Below the pieces are notes generated by a model. That model was not told where the DNA came from and did not search any database. It was given only the letters and a program-made list of their open reading frames with translations. 64,000 nt of DNA, from NCBI RefSeq assembly GCF_050717545.1, contig NZ_JBOITN010000017.1, positions 132,369-196,368 of the forward strand. The letters run 5' to 3'. Position numbers and translations under genes: made by a program. Source of the stretch: Clostridium_AD sp050717545 (lineage in GTDB: Bacteria; Bacillota; Clostridia; Clostridiales; Clostridiaceae). Shown here one piece after another: positions 55,061 through 63,883 of the stretch. Each line of letters begins with the position of its first letter. Positions within the stretch are counted from its first letter, which is position 1.

Positions 55061-55075
55061 TAGGAGGGAATGCAC

Positions 55076-55423
55076 ATGTTAGATATTATAAGATCAATAG
55101 AAGCAGAACAAATCAGAACTGACTTACCAGTTTTTAATGTAGGTGATACTGTTAAGGTTCACATTAAAATTAGTGAAGGTAACAAGGAGAGAGTCCAAGT
55201 ATTCGAAGGAACCGTTTTAAAAAGACAACACGGTGGTTCAAGAGAAACTTTCACAGTAAGAAGAGTAGCATCTGGTGTTGGTGTTGAAAAAACATTCCCA
55301 GTTAATGCTCCAGTAATAGATAAAATCGAAGTTGTAAGACTCGGTAAAGTTAGAAGGGCTAAACTATTCTACTTAAGAGATAGAGTTGGTAAGTCTGCTA
55401 AGGTTAAAGAAAGAATGAGATAA
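55076..55423 (+). CDS. rplS: Ribosomal protein L19
   Basis: A 115-residue 50S protein. ATG 55076 lies 8 bases after AGGAGGG; an ATG at 55070 is too close. It contains FNVGDTVKVHIKI and KRQHGGSRETFTVRR. Confidence 0.97.
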   Translation: MLDIIRSIEAEQIRTDLPVFNVGDTVKVHIKISEGNKERVQVFEGTVLKRQHGGSRETFTVRRVASGVGVEKTFPVNAPVIDKIEVVRLGKVRRAKLFYLRDRVGKSAKVKERMR

Positions 55424-55427
55424 AATT

Positions 55428-55452
55428 GGGGCTGAAAAGTCCCTTTTTACTT
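55428..55452 (+). terminator. Terminator of rplS
   Basis: GGGGCT-GAAA-AGTCCC followed by TTTTT; short stem with one G-T pair. Confidence 0.6.
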
Positions 55453-55507
55453 TTACTAATTATTAACTTGGATATAGAGATTTTTTTAATTTTTAAGAGG
55501 TGTTATA

Positions 55508-56020
55508 TTGAAAGGCAAAATTTTTGAATTAGTAAAGTCTATAGCAATTTCACTTTTGATTGCTGTATTTATTATAAATTTTATATTTCAAATAGTGGTG
55601 GTAAATGGCGAGTCTATGATGCCAACACTTCAAAATAATGATAAACTAATACTAGAAAAGTTATCAAAACAGATAGTAGCTACTAAAAGAAATGATATTG
55701 TAGTAATAAAGTATCCTGCTGACACTCGCCAAAGATTAATAAAAAGAGTTATAGCAGTTGCTGGAGATACGGTTAAAATTAGCGATAATAGAATGTACAT
55801 AAATGGAAAAATTGTTAATGAATTTTATAAAAATGAAATATTTATGAAAGACTATGATGAAACTATGGTACCTGCAGATTCAATTTTTGTTTTAGGAGAT
55901 AATAGAAATTTCAGTAAAGATAGCAGAAGTCGCGACATAGGGTTTGTAAAACTCAATCTTTTGGAAGGAAAAGCAGTTATAAGGCTTTATCCATTCAATA
56001 AAATGGGGAGGATTAGATAG
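55508..56020 (+). CDS. lepB: Signal peptidase I
   Basis: A membrane-anchored serine/lysine protease that cleaves signal peptides. The 170 residues have one N-terminal membrane segment (about 8-30), the catalytic serine in NGESMMPTL, the catalytic lysine in RLIKRVIAVAGD, and GDNRNFSKDSR. TTG start with AGAGGTG upstream. Confidence 0.94.
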   Translation: MKGKIFELVKSIAISLLIAVFIINFIFQIVVVNGESMMPTLQNNDKLILEKLSKQIVATKRNDIVVIKYPADTRQRLIKRVIAVAGDTVKISDNRMYINGKIVNEFYKNEIFMKDYDETMVPADSIFVLGDNRNFSKDSRSRDIGFVKLNLLEGKAVIRLYPFNKMGRIR

Positions 56021-56021
56021 T

Positions 56022-56876
56022 ATGGCAATGACGATAAATTGGTTTCCAGGTCATATGGCTAAGACAAGAAGACAAATTCAAGAGAGTTTAAAACTTGTTG
56101 ATGCTGTAATAGAAATTAGAGATGCAAGAATAGTTAAATCAAGTGCGAATCCACAAATTGATGAAATATGTAAGGATAAGCCTAGAGTAATATTACTCAA
56201 TAAGAGTGATTTAGCAGAAGATAAAGTGACTAAACAATGGATAGAAAAACTTACAACTGATACTGTAAGGCCACTAGCTGTGAGTTGTATTACAGGTCAA
56301 GGGTTAAAAGGTATAAAAATCACACTTGATGAGTTATTGAAAACAAAACACGATAGGCAAAGGAAAAAAGGGTTAGTGAATATTGTTACGAGAGTTATGG
56401 TAGTTGGTATTCCTAATGTAGGTAAATCTTCTTTTATAAATAAATTAGGAAAAAATAACATTACTAAAACTGGAGATAGACCAGGAGTTACTAAAAGCAA
56501 GCAATGGGTAAGAACTAGTCTAGGAATAGAACTAATGGATACTCCAGGTGTATTATGGCCTAGGTTTGAAGATGAGACAGTAGGACTTAATTTGGCATTT
56601 ACAGGTGCTGTAAAAGATGAAGTTATAGATATTGAGGAATTAGCACTTAGATTAGTTGAAAGACTTCAAATTAATAATGGACAAAGGCTTATGGAAAGAT
56701 ATAAACTAACAGAGATTATGGAGAATCCTTTAGATAATTTAGATAATATAGCTAAAATAAGGGGATCTGTAATTTCTAAGGGTAATATTGACTATAATAG
56801 AGTCGCAGTTATGCTTTTAGACGAATTTAGAGGTGGAAAATTAGGACCTATATCATTAGAAAGAGTTGAAATATAG
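56022..56876 (+). CDS. ylqF: Ribosome biogenesis GTPase YlqF (RbgA)
   Basis: Circularly permuted GTPase for 50S assembly. The 284 residues start with NWFPGHMAKTRRQI, then NKSDL (G4), GIPNVGKSSFIN (G1) and DTPGVLWP (G3). The ATG is 1 base after lepB. Confidence 0.95.
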   Translation: MAMTINWFPGHMAKTRRQIQESLKLVDAVIEIRDARIVKSSANPQIDEICKDKPRVILLNKSDLAEDKVTKQWIEKLTTDTVRPLAVSCITGQGLKGIKITLDELLKTKHDRQRKKGLVNIVTRVMVVGIPNVGKSSFINKLGKNNITKTGDRPGVTKSKQWVRTSLGIELMDTPGVLWPRFEDETVGLNLAFTGAVKDEVIDIEELALRLVERLQINNGQRLMERYKLTEIMENPLDNLDNIAKIRGSVISKGNIDYNRVAVMLLDEFRGGKLGPISLERVEI

Positions 56877-56937
56877 GCAATTCTAAAATTTCATAAGAAA
56901 ATTATTACAAGAACAAGAAAATTTTATTTAAAGGTAT

Positions 56938-56971
56938 ATAGGACATCTTAGTAATTTTTAAGATGTCCTAT
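56938..56971 (+). terminator. Hairpin between ylqF and rnhB
   Basis: A 13-bp stem (56938-56950 with 56959-56971), 8-base loop; followed by a T/A-rich stretch, so a weak terminator. Confidence 0.55.
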
Positions 56972-57005
56972 TATTATAATTAAGCGAGAGTAAGGAGTAA
57001 ATATT

Positions 57006-57839
57006 ATGAAATTAGATGTTGATTTTTCAGTGATGAGTTATAAAGAAATAAAAGAATATTTATTAAATATAGAAAGTACTGAAAACGTTTTTAATGATGA
57101 CGATAAAAGAAGTTTATCCAATATGTTATTGTTAGACAATAGAAAAACTATTCACAAATTAGGTAGCAGAATTTCTAAAACACTAGAGCTAAAAGTAAAG
57201 GAGATTCAAAGGGTAAGAAAAATGTATGAGTTTGACAGAAGTTTTGGTAGTTATAAATATGTAGCTGGAGTAGATGAGGTTGGTAGAGGACCATTAGCTG
57301 GACCAATAGTTGCGGCGGCAGTAGTACTAGATTTGGATTTAATTACAGATAAAGATTTAATATTAAGAGCAAACGATTCTAAAAAATTATCAATAGCTTG
57401 CAGAAAAGAACTATCTTATATTATTAAAGAAAAAGCCTTAGCTTATAAAATTATTGCTATTGATAATAAACAGATAGATGAAAAGGGTATTGTTTGGTGC
57501 AACAATCAAGTATTTCTAGAATGCTGCGCGGGGCTTACTATTAAACCAGATTTAGTTTTATCTGATGGTTATAAAATAAAAAAATATTTAGGTTTAAATG
57601 AATCCGTAATAAAGGGAGACACATTAAGTATAAGCATAGCGTGTGCCTCTATTATTGCAAAAGTATATAGGGATGAGCTTATGGTACAATATCATAATGA
57701 ATATCCTAGCTATGGGTTCGATAGGAACGTTGGTTATGGAACGCAGGAGCATGTGCTTGCAATAAAAGAACACGGAATGATACCAATACATAGAAAAAGT
57801 TTTTTGAAAAATATTTTAGGTGAAAATATTAATAAGTAA
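57006..57839 (+). CDS. rnhB: Ribonuclease HII
   Basis: Removes RNA from RNA-DNA hybrids and single ribonucleotides. The 277 residues include an extra N-terminal domain (1-75) seen in Firmicute RnhB and the catalytic core YVAGVDEVGRGPLAGP, NDSKKLS, SIACASIIAKVYRD. Confidence 0.95.
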   Translation: MKLDVDFSVMSYKEIKEYLLNIESTENVFNDDDKRSLSNMLLLDNRKTIHKLGSRISKTLELKVKEIQRVRKMYEFDRSFGSYKYVAGVDEVGRGPLAGPIVAAAVVLDLDLITDKDLILRANDSKKLSIACRKELSYIIKEKALAYKIIAIDNKQIDEKGIVWCNNQVFLECCAGLTIKPDLVLSDGYKIKKYLGLNESVIKGDTLSISIACASIIAKVYRDELMVQYHNEYPSYGFDRNVGYGTQEHVLAIKEHGMIPIHRKSFLKNILGENINK

Positions 57840-57866
57840 TACTGCAGCTCCGCAGGAGATGATTTA

Positions 57867-58025
57867 ATGATGATAGGATTAAGCCCTGCTGTGGATGTAT
57901 GTAAGCTATTAATTGAAAGGGGTGCTAGTGTTACTGCATTCGATCTTATAGTAACCACTGAGTATGATTTTAAGGCTAAAACTCAAGGAGATTTAAAATA
58001 TAATCTTAAGTATTGGAGGATATAA
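57867..58025 (+). pseudogene. Remnant of a UDP-glucose/nucleotide-sugar dehydrogenase C-terminus
   Basis: A 52-codon frame begins ATGATG after GGAG and ends at 58025. The product (IGLSPAVDVCKLLIERGASVTAFDL then IVTTEYDF) resembles the C-terminal domain of UDP-glucose dehydrogenases, where GLSFK...SP...L...GA-V-AYDP is typical. Most of the gene is missing. The fragment is short and the assignment is tentative. Confidence 0.45.
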
Positions 58026-58075
58026 TCTAAAAAATCATATTTAAAAGTAATTTTACGTAAGTAAAAATCAATAAA

Positions 58076-58115
58076 AATAAGAACTGTATTGAAATAATCC
58101 AATACAGTTCTTATT
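58076..58115 (-). terminator. Terminator of the maoC-like operon
   Basis: A perfect 16-bp stem (58076-58091 with 58100-58115), 8-base loop, located just after the minus-strand stop at 58121. Confidence 0.85.
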
Positions 58116-58120
58116 TATCA

Positions 58121-58537
58121 TTATTTAGGTGGCATTACAGTTGCGGTGCCCTTAAGAACAACAACTCCATCTTGATTAGTGCATGTTGTACTCAATTTCA
58201 TTATATTTTTTTCTTCCTTTTTTTCTATAACTTCAACTTCAGCTTTTATTGTATCACCGAATCTAACTGGTGCTGTAAATTTAAGTTCTTGTCCTAAATA
58301 AATTGTGCCTGGTCCAGGTAATTTCGTACCTAGTACTGCTGATACAAAACCTGCAGTAAGCATACCATGTGCGATTCTACCTTTAAACATTGTTGTTTGT
58401 GCTTCTCGTTCATTTATGTGAGCGGGATTTAAATCTCCAGTTATACCTGCATAAAGATATACATCAGATTCGCTTATAGTTTTTTCAAAACAATCCTTAT
58501 CTCCGATATTTAGTTCTTTCATTGTTAAACCTTTCAT
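58121..58537 (-). CDS. MaoC-family (R)-specific enoyl-CoA hydratase
   Basis: A hot-dog fold hydratase of 138 residues interconverting (R)-3-hydroxyacyl-CoA and trans-2-enoyl-CoA. The catalytic Asp and His are in YAGITGDLNPAHIN, with FKGRIAHGML as the next conserved block. GGGAGG is 8 bases before the ATG. It is the last gene of the operon, 28 bases after the permease gene. (R)-specificity is a family inference. Confidence 0.88.
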   Translation of the reverse strand: MKGLTMKELNIGDKDCFEKTISESDVYLYAGITGDLNPAHINEREAQTTMFKGRIAHGMLTAGFVSAVLGTKLPGPGTIYLGQELKFTAPVRFGDTIKAEVEVIEKKEEKNIMKLSTTCTNQDGVVVLKGTATVMPPK

Positions 58538-58565
58538 TAATAATTCCTCCCTTATTTTCTATAAA

Positions 58566-59945
58566 TTACACTACTCCCATTGATGCAAATATAATACATA
58601 TTATTGTAGCTATAAGTGGGATAACAACTGTACACATTCCTATATCTATATAAGATTGTTTATGAGTCATACCTGTTATACCAAGTAGGGTTATTACGGC
58701 TCCATTATGTGGAAGTGTATCAAGTCCACCACATGCCATTGCTGCTATTCTATGGAGCACTTGTGGACTAATTCCCAGTACTTGGGCCTTTTGCATATAA
58801 GTTTTACCTAATATTCCAAGCGCAATACTCATGCCGCCTGATGCTGAACCAGTTATACCTGCAAGAATACTAGTAGATGCAGCTAAGGAAACAAGAGGTG
58901 ATCCTGGTATAGCAAGAATACCAGCTTGAAGTATAGCAAATCCACCCAGTGTTTTAATTACATTACCATAACCAACTTCTGATGCAGTATTTGCAATTGC
59001 AAGGAGTGAACCGATAGCACCTTTATTAACTGTATTGGTAACATCCTGAATGTTTTTCCAAAATAAAATCAAACTAGCAACTATGGCAACGACTAATGCT
59101 GAAATTAAACTCCATATACCTTGTACGCTTGAAATTTTAATTCCTCCGAAATTCTTTAAGTAATCTCCATTCATTGTAGCAAACACATATTTACCTAATA
59201 AATAGTTAACCACTAGTACTAAAATTATTGGGGTTATAGCAAGTGCAAACTTAGGTAATTTAGATAAATCAACTTCTTTGATTACTTCTTCTGCATGATC
59301 GCCATAACCTTCTCCTGTAGCCATAGCTTTTTTCGTTCTATGCGTAAGCCATAACATACCGCCTCCAAACATTACAGCAGCTCCTATAAGTCCTATGATT
59401 GGAGCTGCATATGCATTTGTTCCAAAGAAAGGCATTGGAATAGCATTTTGTATTTGAGGTGTTCCTGGTAAAGCTGTCATAGTAAATGTAAATGCACCAA
59501 GAGCAATAGATGCAGGTAAAAATCTTTTTGGAATACCTGCTTCTTTAAATAATGCTGCTGCAATAGGATATACCGCAAATGCAACTACAAATAGTGAAAC
59601 TCCGCCATATGTTAATATTGCACAAGATAAAACTACTGCAAGTATTGCTTTATCTTTTCCTAGTTTACTGCTAATGGCATAAGCTATAGATTTTGCTGCT
59701 CCTGAATCATCCATTATTTTACCAAAGATTGCACCCAATAAGAATACTGGGAAATAGGCTTTAGCATATGCTGCAAAATTAACCATGAAAACTTCAGTGT
59801 AGTTAGCTAAAACATGACTCTGTCCTGTTTGAAATAAAACGGCGAGTATTGCTAAAACTGGAGCTAAAATAAGAACTGAAATGCCTTTGTAGGCTAAATA
59901 CATTAAAAGTCCTAAAGAAATAATAATACCAATAAGTCCTAACAT
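58566..59945 (-). CDS. GntP-family carboxylate/hydroxyacid permease
   Basis: A 459-residue secondary transporter with about 12-14 membrane segments and conserved YGGVSLFVVAFAVYPIAAALF and ALPGTPQIQNAIPM blocks. The family carries gluconate and short hydroxy acids such as 3-hydroxybutyrate. Next to a CoA-transferase and a MaoC hydratase, a short hydroxy or unsaturated acid is the likely substrate. It lies 51 bases downstream of the CoA-transferase gene with GGGAGGAC upstream. A decayed copy is at 61858-62208. Confidence 0.9.
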   Translation of the reverse strand: MLGLIGIIISLGLLMYLAYKGISVLILAPVLAILAVLFQTGQSHVLANYTEVFMVNFAAYAKAYFPVFLLGAIFGKIMDDSGAAKSIAYAISSKLGKDKAILAVVLSCAILTYGGVSLFVVAFAVYPIAAALFKEAGIPKRFLPASIALGAFTFTMTALPGTPQIQNAIPMPFFGTNAYAAPIIGLIGAAVMFGGGMLWLTHRTKKAMATGEGYGDHAEEVIKEVDLSKLPKFALAITPIILVLVVNYLLGKYVFATMNGDYLKNFGGIKISSVQGIWSLISALVVAIVASLILFWKNIQDVTNTVNKGAIGSLLAIANTASEVGYGNVIKTLGGFAILQAGILAIPGSPLVSLAASTSILAGITGSASGGMSIALGILGKTYMQKAQVLGISPQVLHRIAAMACGGLDTLPHNGAVITLLGITGMTHKQSYIDIGMCTVVIPLIATIICIIFASMGVV

Positions 59946-59996
59946 GATAAGTCCTCCCTTTAATTTAAATTATTTTTAGAAATTTACGAAGTCGAA

Positions 59997-61544
59997 TTAT
60001 AATTTAATTCCCATTGGTTTTTCACCAAATATTCTTTCATCCATTAAAGTTAAAGTTTCTGAAATTATTGGTTTAAAATCCATATGAGCTAAAATATCCT
60101 TTTTAAGGTCAATTCCTGGGGCAATTTCTACTAAAGTAACGCCTTCTTTAGTTAATCTAAAAACTGCTCTTTCTGTAATGTATAAGACTGGCTGTGACAC
60201 ATCTACGGCATATTCACCACTGAAGGTAACTTGCTCAACATTTTTAATGAATTTATTTAATTTGCCTTCTCTTATTATTTTTAACTTATTATCTAGAATT
60301 TCTATACTTAATCCACTTGCTGTAAAAGTTCCACAGAAAATAACTTTTTTAGAATTTTGAGTTATATTAATAAAACCACCACAACCTGCAATTTTAGGGC
60401 CGAATTTACTAACATTAATGTTTCCTTTTACGTCGCATTGAGCAAGGCCAAGGAATGCTATATCAAGACCGCCTCCATCATAAAAATCAAATTGATTACT
60501 TTGATCTATTATGCTTTCAGGATTTATTGAAGCTCCGAAGCTTAGACCACCTGCAGGAATTCCACCTATTGGACCTGATTCCAAAGTAACTTTCAGTTCA
60601 CTACCAATACCTTCTTCATTTGCTACCATAGATATTCCCTCGGGAACTCCTATTCCTAGATTAGTAATAGCATTTGGGATAAGTTCCATTGCAGCTCTTC
60701 TAGAAATTATTTTTCTCTCATTTAATTTCAAACCCTGGAGATCACTTAAAGCCATTTTTATTTCACCATTATAAGAAGGGTTGTATTGCTCAGCATAAGT
60801 TTGCATATGATTTTCTGGTTTTGAAATTACTATTGCATCAACAAGTATTCCTGGAATTTTTACTTTTCTTGGATCTAGAGAACCATTGGCAACTATTTTT
60901 TCAACCTGAAGAATTACAATTCCTCCAGAATTTTTAGCTGCTTGCGCCATAGATAACCCATCCAATGTTACGGCTTCTTTTTCCATAGTGGCATTTCCAC
61001 TTTCATCAGCATATGTTGCGCGAATAAGTGCCACATTAATAGGAAAAGCTTTATAAAATAAGTATTCTTTATTATCAATTTCAATAATCTTAACTATATC
61101 TTCTTTGGTGCAAGAGTTTAATCTACCGCCATCAATTCTAGGATCTACAAAAGTTTTTAAACCAACATGAGTTATAGTTCCGGGTTTTCCTGCGGCAATG
61201 TCTCTATAAAGATGAGATATAACACCTTGAGGAAGATTGTAGGCCTGAATTTTATTTTCGATAGCGAGTTTTACAAGTTTAGGAGCAAGTCCCCAATGAC
61301 CGCCTATTACCTTTGAAACTAAACCTTCCTCTCCAAGGTGGTTTAAACCTTTTAGCTTTGAATCACCTTGCCCTGCGGCATATATTAAAGTTAAATTATT
61401 TGGGGCACCTTTTTCAAGAAAACACTCGCTAATTTTTATTGTTAATTCTTCTGGGTGGCCACAACCGATAAATCCTCCAACAGCAATAGTATCACCATTT
61501 TTGATTAAAGAAATTGCTTCGTCACTAGACATAATCTTTTTCAC
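59997..61544 (-). CDS. Fused acyl-CoA:carboxylate CoA-transferase (Pct/YdiF type)
   Basis: Moves CoA between short-chain acids. The 515 residues contain both family I halves. The catalytic glutamate is Glu322 in V-T-L-E-S-G-P-I-G-G, following GIGVPEGISMVANEEG, and N-terminal GGFIGCGHPEEL is also typical. Length fits propionate/acetate CoA-transferases. GTG start with AAGGAGG 9 bases before it. It is the first gene behind the sigma-54 promoter. Confidence 0.92.
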   Translation of the reverse strand: MKKIMSSDEAISLIKNGDTIAVGGFIGCGHPEELTIKISECFLEKGAPNNLTLIYAAGQGDSKLKGLNHLGEEGLVSKVIGGHWGLAPKLVKLAIENKIQAYNLPQGVISHLYRDIAAGKPGTITHVGLKTFVDPRIDGGRLNSCTKEDIVKIIEIDNKEYLFYKAFPINVALIRATYADESGNATMEKEAVTLDGLSMAQAAKNSGGIVILQVEKIVANGSLDPRKVKIPGILVDAIVISKPENHMQTYAEQYNPSYNGEIKMALSDLQGLKLNERKIISRRAAMELIPNAITNLGIGVPEGISMVANEEGIGSELKVTLESGPIGGIPAGGLSFGASINPESIIDQSNQFDFYDGGGLDIAFLGLAQCDVKGNINVSKFGPKIAGCGGFINITQNSKKVIFCGTFTASGLSIEILDNKLKIIREGKLNKFIKNVEQVTFSGEYAVDVSQPVLYITERAVFRLTKEGVTLVEIAPGIDLKKDILAHMDFKPIISETLTLMDERIFGEKPMGIKL

Positions 61545-61624
61545 TTTTTTCTACCTCCTTCTTTTATTATAGTATTAGTCAAACTCCTTACAATTATTAG
61601 TTAAGCTATTCAAAATTATAATTA

Positions 61625-61640
61625 GCAATTGTTGTGCCAA
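61625..61640 (-). promoter_or_regulatory. Sigma-54 (-24/-12) promoter of the CoA-transferase operon
   Basis: On the minus strand TTGGCAC-AACAA-TTGCT matches the consensus TGGCAC-N5-TTGC exactly. The start of transcription is predicted near 61613, about 70 bases upstream of the GTG. Confidence 0.9.
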
Positions 61641-61760
61641 TAAAATTATTAAAAAAATTTGAATTACACAGAATTTTTAGGTGTTTAATATAGAATTTTT
61701 ATCATTAGTCGTAAAACATGTACTGTAAATAGAACATGTTCAATGTAAACCTTATCACAT

Positions 61761-61778
61761 TGTTCAGAATAACGAACA
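61761..61778. promoter_or_regulatory. Upstream activator site A (TGTTC-N8-GAACA)
   Basis: An inverted repeat with perfect 5-base arms, about 150 bases upstream of the sigma-54 start. A GAACATGTTC palindrome is nearby at 61732-61741. Confidence 0.65.
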
Positions 61779-61801
61779 TTATTTTTTGATTCTATCAATA
61801 C

Positions 61802-61819
61802 TGTTCTAGTAAATGAACG
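61802..61819. promoter_or_regulatory. Upstream activator site B (TGTTC-N8-GAACG)
   Basis: Same architecture as site A with one base changed, and 41 bp away (about four helical turns), as expected for cooperative enhancer binding by a sigma-54 activator. Confidence 0.65.
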
Positions 61820-61857
61820 ATTCAATGATAGAAATGCTGTATATTAGTAATTATTCA

Positions 61858-62208
61858 TTACACAACTCCCATAGATCCAAATATAATACATACAATTGTT
61901 GCTTTGAACGGAATAACAACTGTACACATTCCTATATCTAAGTAAGATTGTTTATGATTCATACCGGTTATACCTGCAAGAATACTAGTAGATGCAGCTA
62001 ATGAAACAAGAGGGGAGCCTGGTATCGCAAGGATGCCAGCTTGAAGTATAGCAAAACCTCCTAATGTTTTAATAACATTTCCATAATCAACTTCAGAAGA
62101 AGTATTTGCAATTGCAAGGAGTGAACCGATTGCTCCTTTATTAACTGTATTAGTTACGCTTTCGAGATTTTTCCAAAATAAAATTAAACTAGCAATCTTT
62201 TTGGAATA
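61858..62208 (-). pseudogene. Decayed GntP permease paralogue
   Basis: Closely similar (around 85% by eye) to parts of the intact permease gene at 58566-59945, beginning at the same stop codon. One internal deletion of 177 bp (59 codons, in frame) lies between two GTTATACC repeats of the parent (58675-58682 and 58852-58859), now a single copy at 61967-61974. A second deletion of about 440 bp lies near 62194, after which 15 bases matching the parent at 59521 follow. The N-terminal half and the start are gone. A relic of a tandem duplication. Confidence 0.85.
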
Positions 62209-62332
62209 TTTCGCACAAAACAGATTTATATTGTAATTTATTAATTAAATATTGAAAATTGTATAATAAATTAGAAACTACGTACGTTAAATGGGACACA
62301 TTTCATGTAATCATTATCATTTTTAAAAACAC

Positions 62333-63697
62333 TTATTGGGGAATATTATATTTTTTGATTTTTTCATATAAGCTAGTTCTTCCAATTTTTAAGATTTTTG
62401 CTGTTTTAGTTTTATTTCCATCTGTTGATTGAAGCGCATCCATAATAGCTTGCTTTTCTGCTTCAAAGATAGTTTCTTCAAGACTTTTAATGATTTTATT
62501 TGTTTTTATTCCAGTAATTCCACTAGGTAAATCAACTGGATAAATAATATTGCTGTTCTCCATTAGATTAATAGCTCGTTCTAATATATTTTCGAGTTCA
62601 CGAATATTACCTTCCCAAGAATAATTTTTTAGAAAAAATTCTGAATCCTTTGAGACACCAATAACTTTTTTGTTTAAGTCCTTAGAGATTTTGTTAATAA
62701 GGTGATTTGCAATTAGTAATATATCATCTCTGCGCTCTCGAAGAGCAGGAATGAGAATAGTTACTACATTTAATCTATAATAAAGATCCTGCCTAAAGTT
62801 ACCTTTATGCATAGATTTTTCAAGATTTTTATTTGTTGCGGCTATTATACGAATGTCAACCTTTTTACTTCCTATAGCGCCAATTTTGTCAACCTCTTTT
62901 TCTTGAATAGCTCTTAAAAGCTTTACTTGCATATGAAGGGGCATATCGCCGATTTCATCTAAAAATATTGTTCCTCCATCTGCTTGTTCGAATTTTCCTG
63001 CTTTACCTTCTTTTTTAGCGCCTGTAAATGCACCACCCTCATAACCGAAAAGCTCAGATTCTAATAAGTCGGATGGTATAGCACCACAATTAACTTTTAC
63101 AAAAGGTGCATACATTCGATCACTGGCTAGGTGTATTGCATGAGCAAATAATTCCTTTCCGGTACCGCTCTCACCAAGTATAAGTACGTTAGAATGAGTT
63201 TGAGCGGCTTTCCGTGCAACAGCTTTAGCTATATGAATTTCCGCGCTTGTTCCTATAATATCATCAAAGGAGTAACTTGCAGTATTAAGTTCTTTAAAAT
63301 GAGTTTTATAGGTTTCAATTTCCTTTTTCATGTTTTTAATTTTACTATAAAGATTATTTAATTCTTTAACATTTCTAAATAAGACTTTACCAATTGCACC
63401 AAGTATCTCACCATTTTTAATTATAGGTATTCTACTTGCAATCATGTAACTTCCATTTATTTGTTGCAATTGGGCAGTTTCAATTTCACCTGTTTGTGCA
63501 ACTATGTGCATTCTTGTATTTACGATAACATCTGTAACTAGTCTTCCAATAGCATTTTCCTGTGAGATACCTATAAAGTCACAATATGATTTGCTAATCA
63601 TAGTTATAATTGCGTTTTTATCTACAATCACAATACCATCATAAGCATTATCTACAACTGTTTTTAATATTTCTATAGCGTCTTCTTCGAAATCCAT
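62333..63697 (-). CDS. Sigma-54-dependent activator with PAS domain
   Basis: A 454-residue enhancer-binding protein. Order: PAS sensor domain (about 5-115), coiled-coil linker, AAA+ domain with Walker A GESGTGKE (175-182), GAFTGA loop (222-227) that contacts sigma-54, Walker B TIFLDEIGD (243-251), and a C-terminal Fis-type helix-turn-helix (about 428-450: NKTKTAKILKIGRTSLYEKIKKY). It probably binds the two repeats near 61761-61819 and activates the operon; the signal is unknown. GGGAG lies 11 bases before the ATG. Confidence 0.93.
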   Translation of the reverse strand: MDFEEDAIEILKTVVDNAYDGIVIVDKNAIITMISKSYCDFIGISQENAIGRLVTDVIVNTRMHIVAQTGEIETAQLQQINGSYMIASRIPIIKNGEILGAIGKVLFRNVKELNNLYSKIKNMKKEIETYKTHFKELNTASYSFDDIIGTSAEIHIAKAVARKAAQTHSNVLILGESGTGKELFAHAIHLASDRMYAPFVKVNCGAIPSDLLESELFGYEGGAFTGAKKEGKAGKFEQADGGTIFLDEIGDMPLHMQVKLLRAIQEKEVDKIGAIGSKKVDIRIIAATNKNLEKSMHKGNFRQDLYYRLNVVTILIPALRERRDDILLIANHLINKISKDLNKKVIGVSKDSEFFLKNYSWEGNIRELENILERAINLMENSNIIYPVDLPSGITGIKTNKIIKSLEETIFEAEKQAIMDALQSTDGNKTKTAKILKIGRTSLYEKIKKYNIPQ

Positions 63698-63838
63698 TAT
63701 AAAACCAGCTCCCTAATATATAGTGCGTCTAAAGATTAATTTAATACTAATATATTAGTTTATTTTTAGATTTTTTAAAAGTAGTTTCTGCATTATTTAT
63801 ATACTTTTTTAATAATTATTAAATAATTATATAATAAA

Positions 63839-63874
63839 AAGCGATTTTGATGTAAAAATACATCAAAATCGCTT
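63839..63874 (-). terminator. Terminator of the etfA transcript
   Basis: A perfect 16-bp stem (63839-63854 with 63859-63874), 4-base loop, with a T-run on the minus strand. Confidence 0.85.
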
Positions 63875-63883
63875 CAAATAAAA

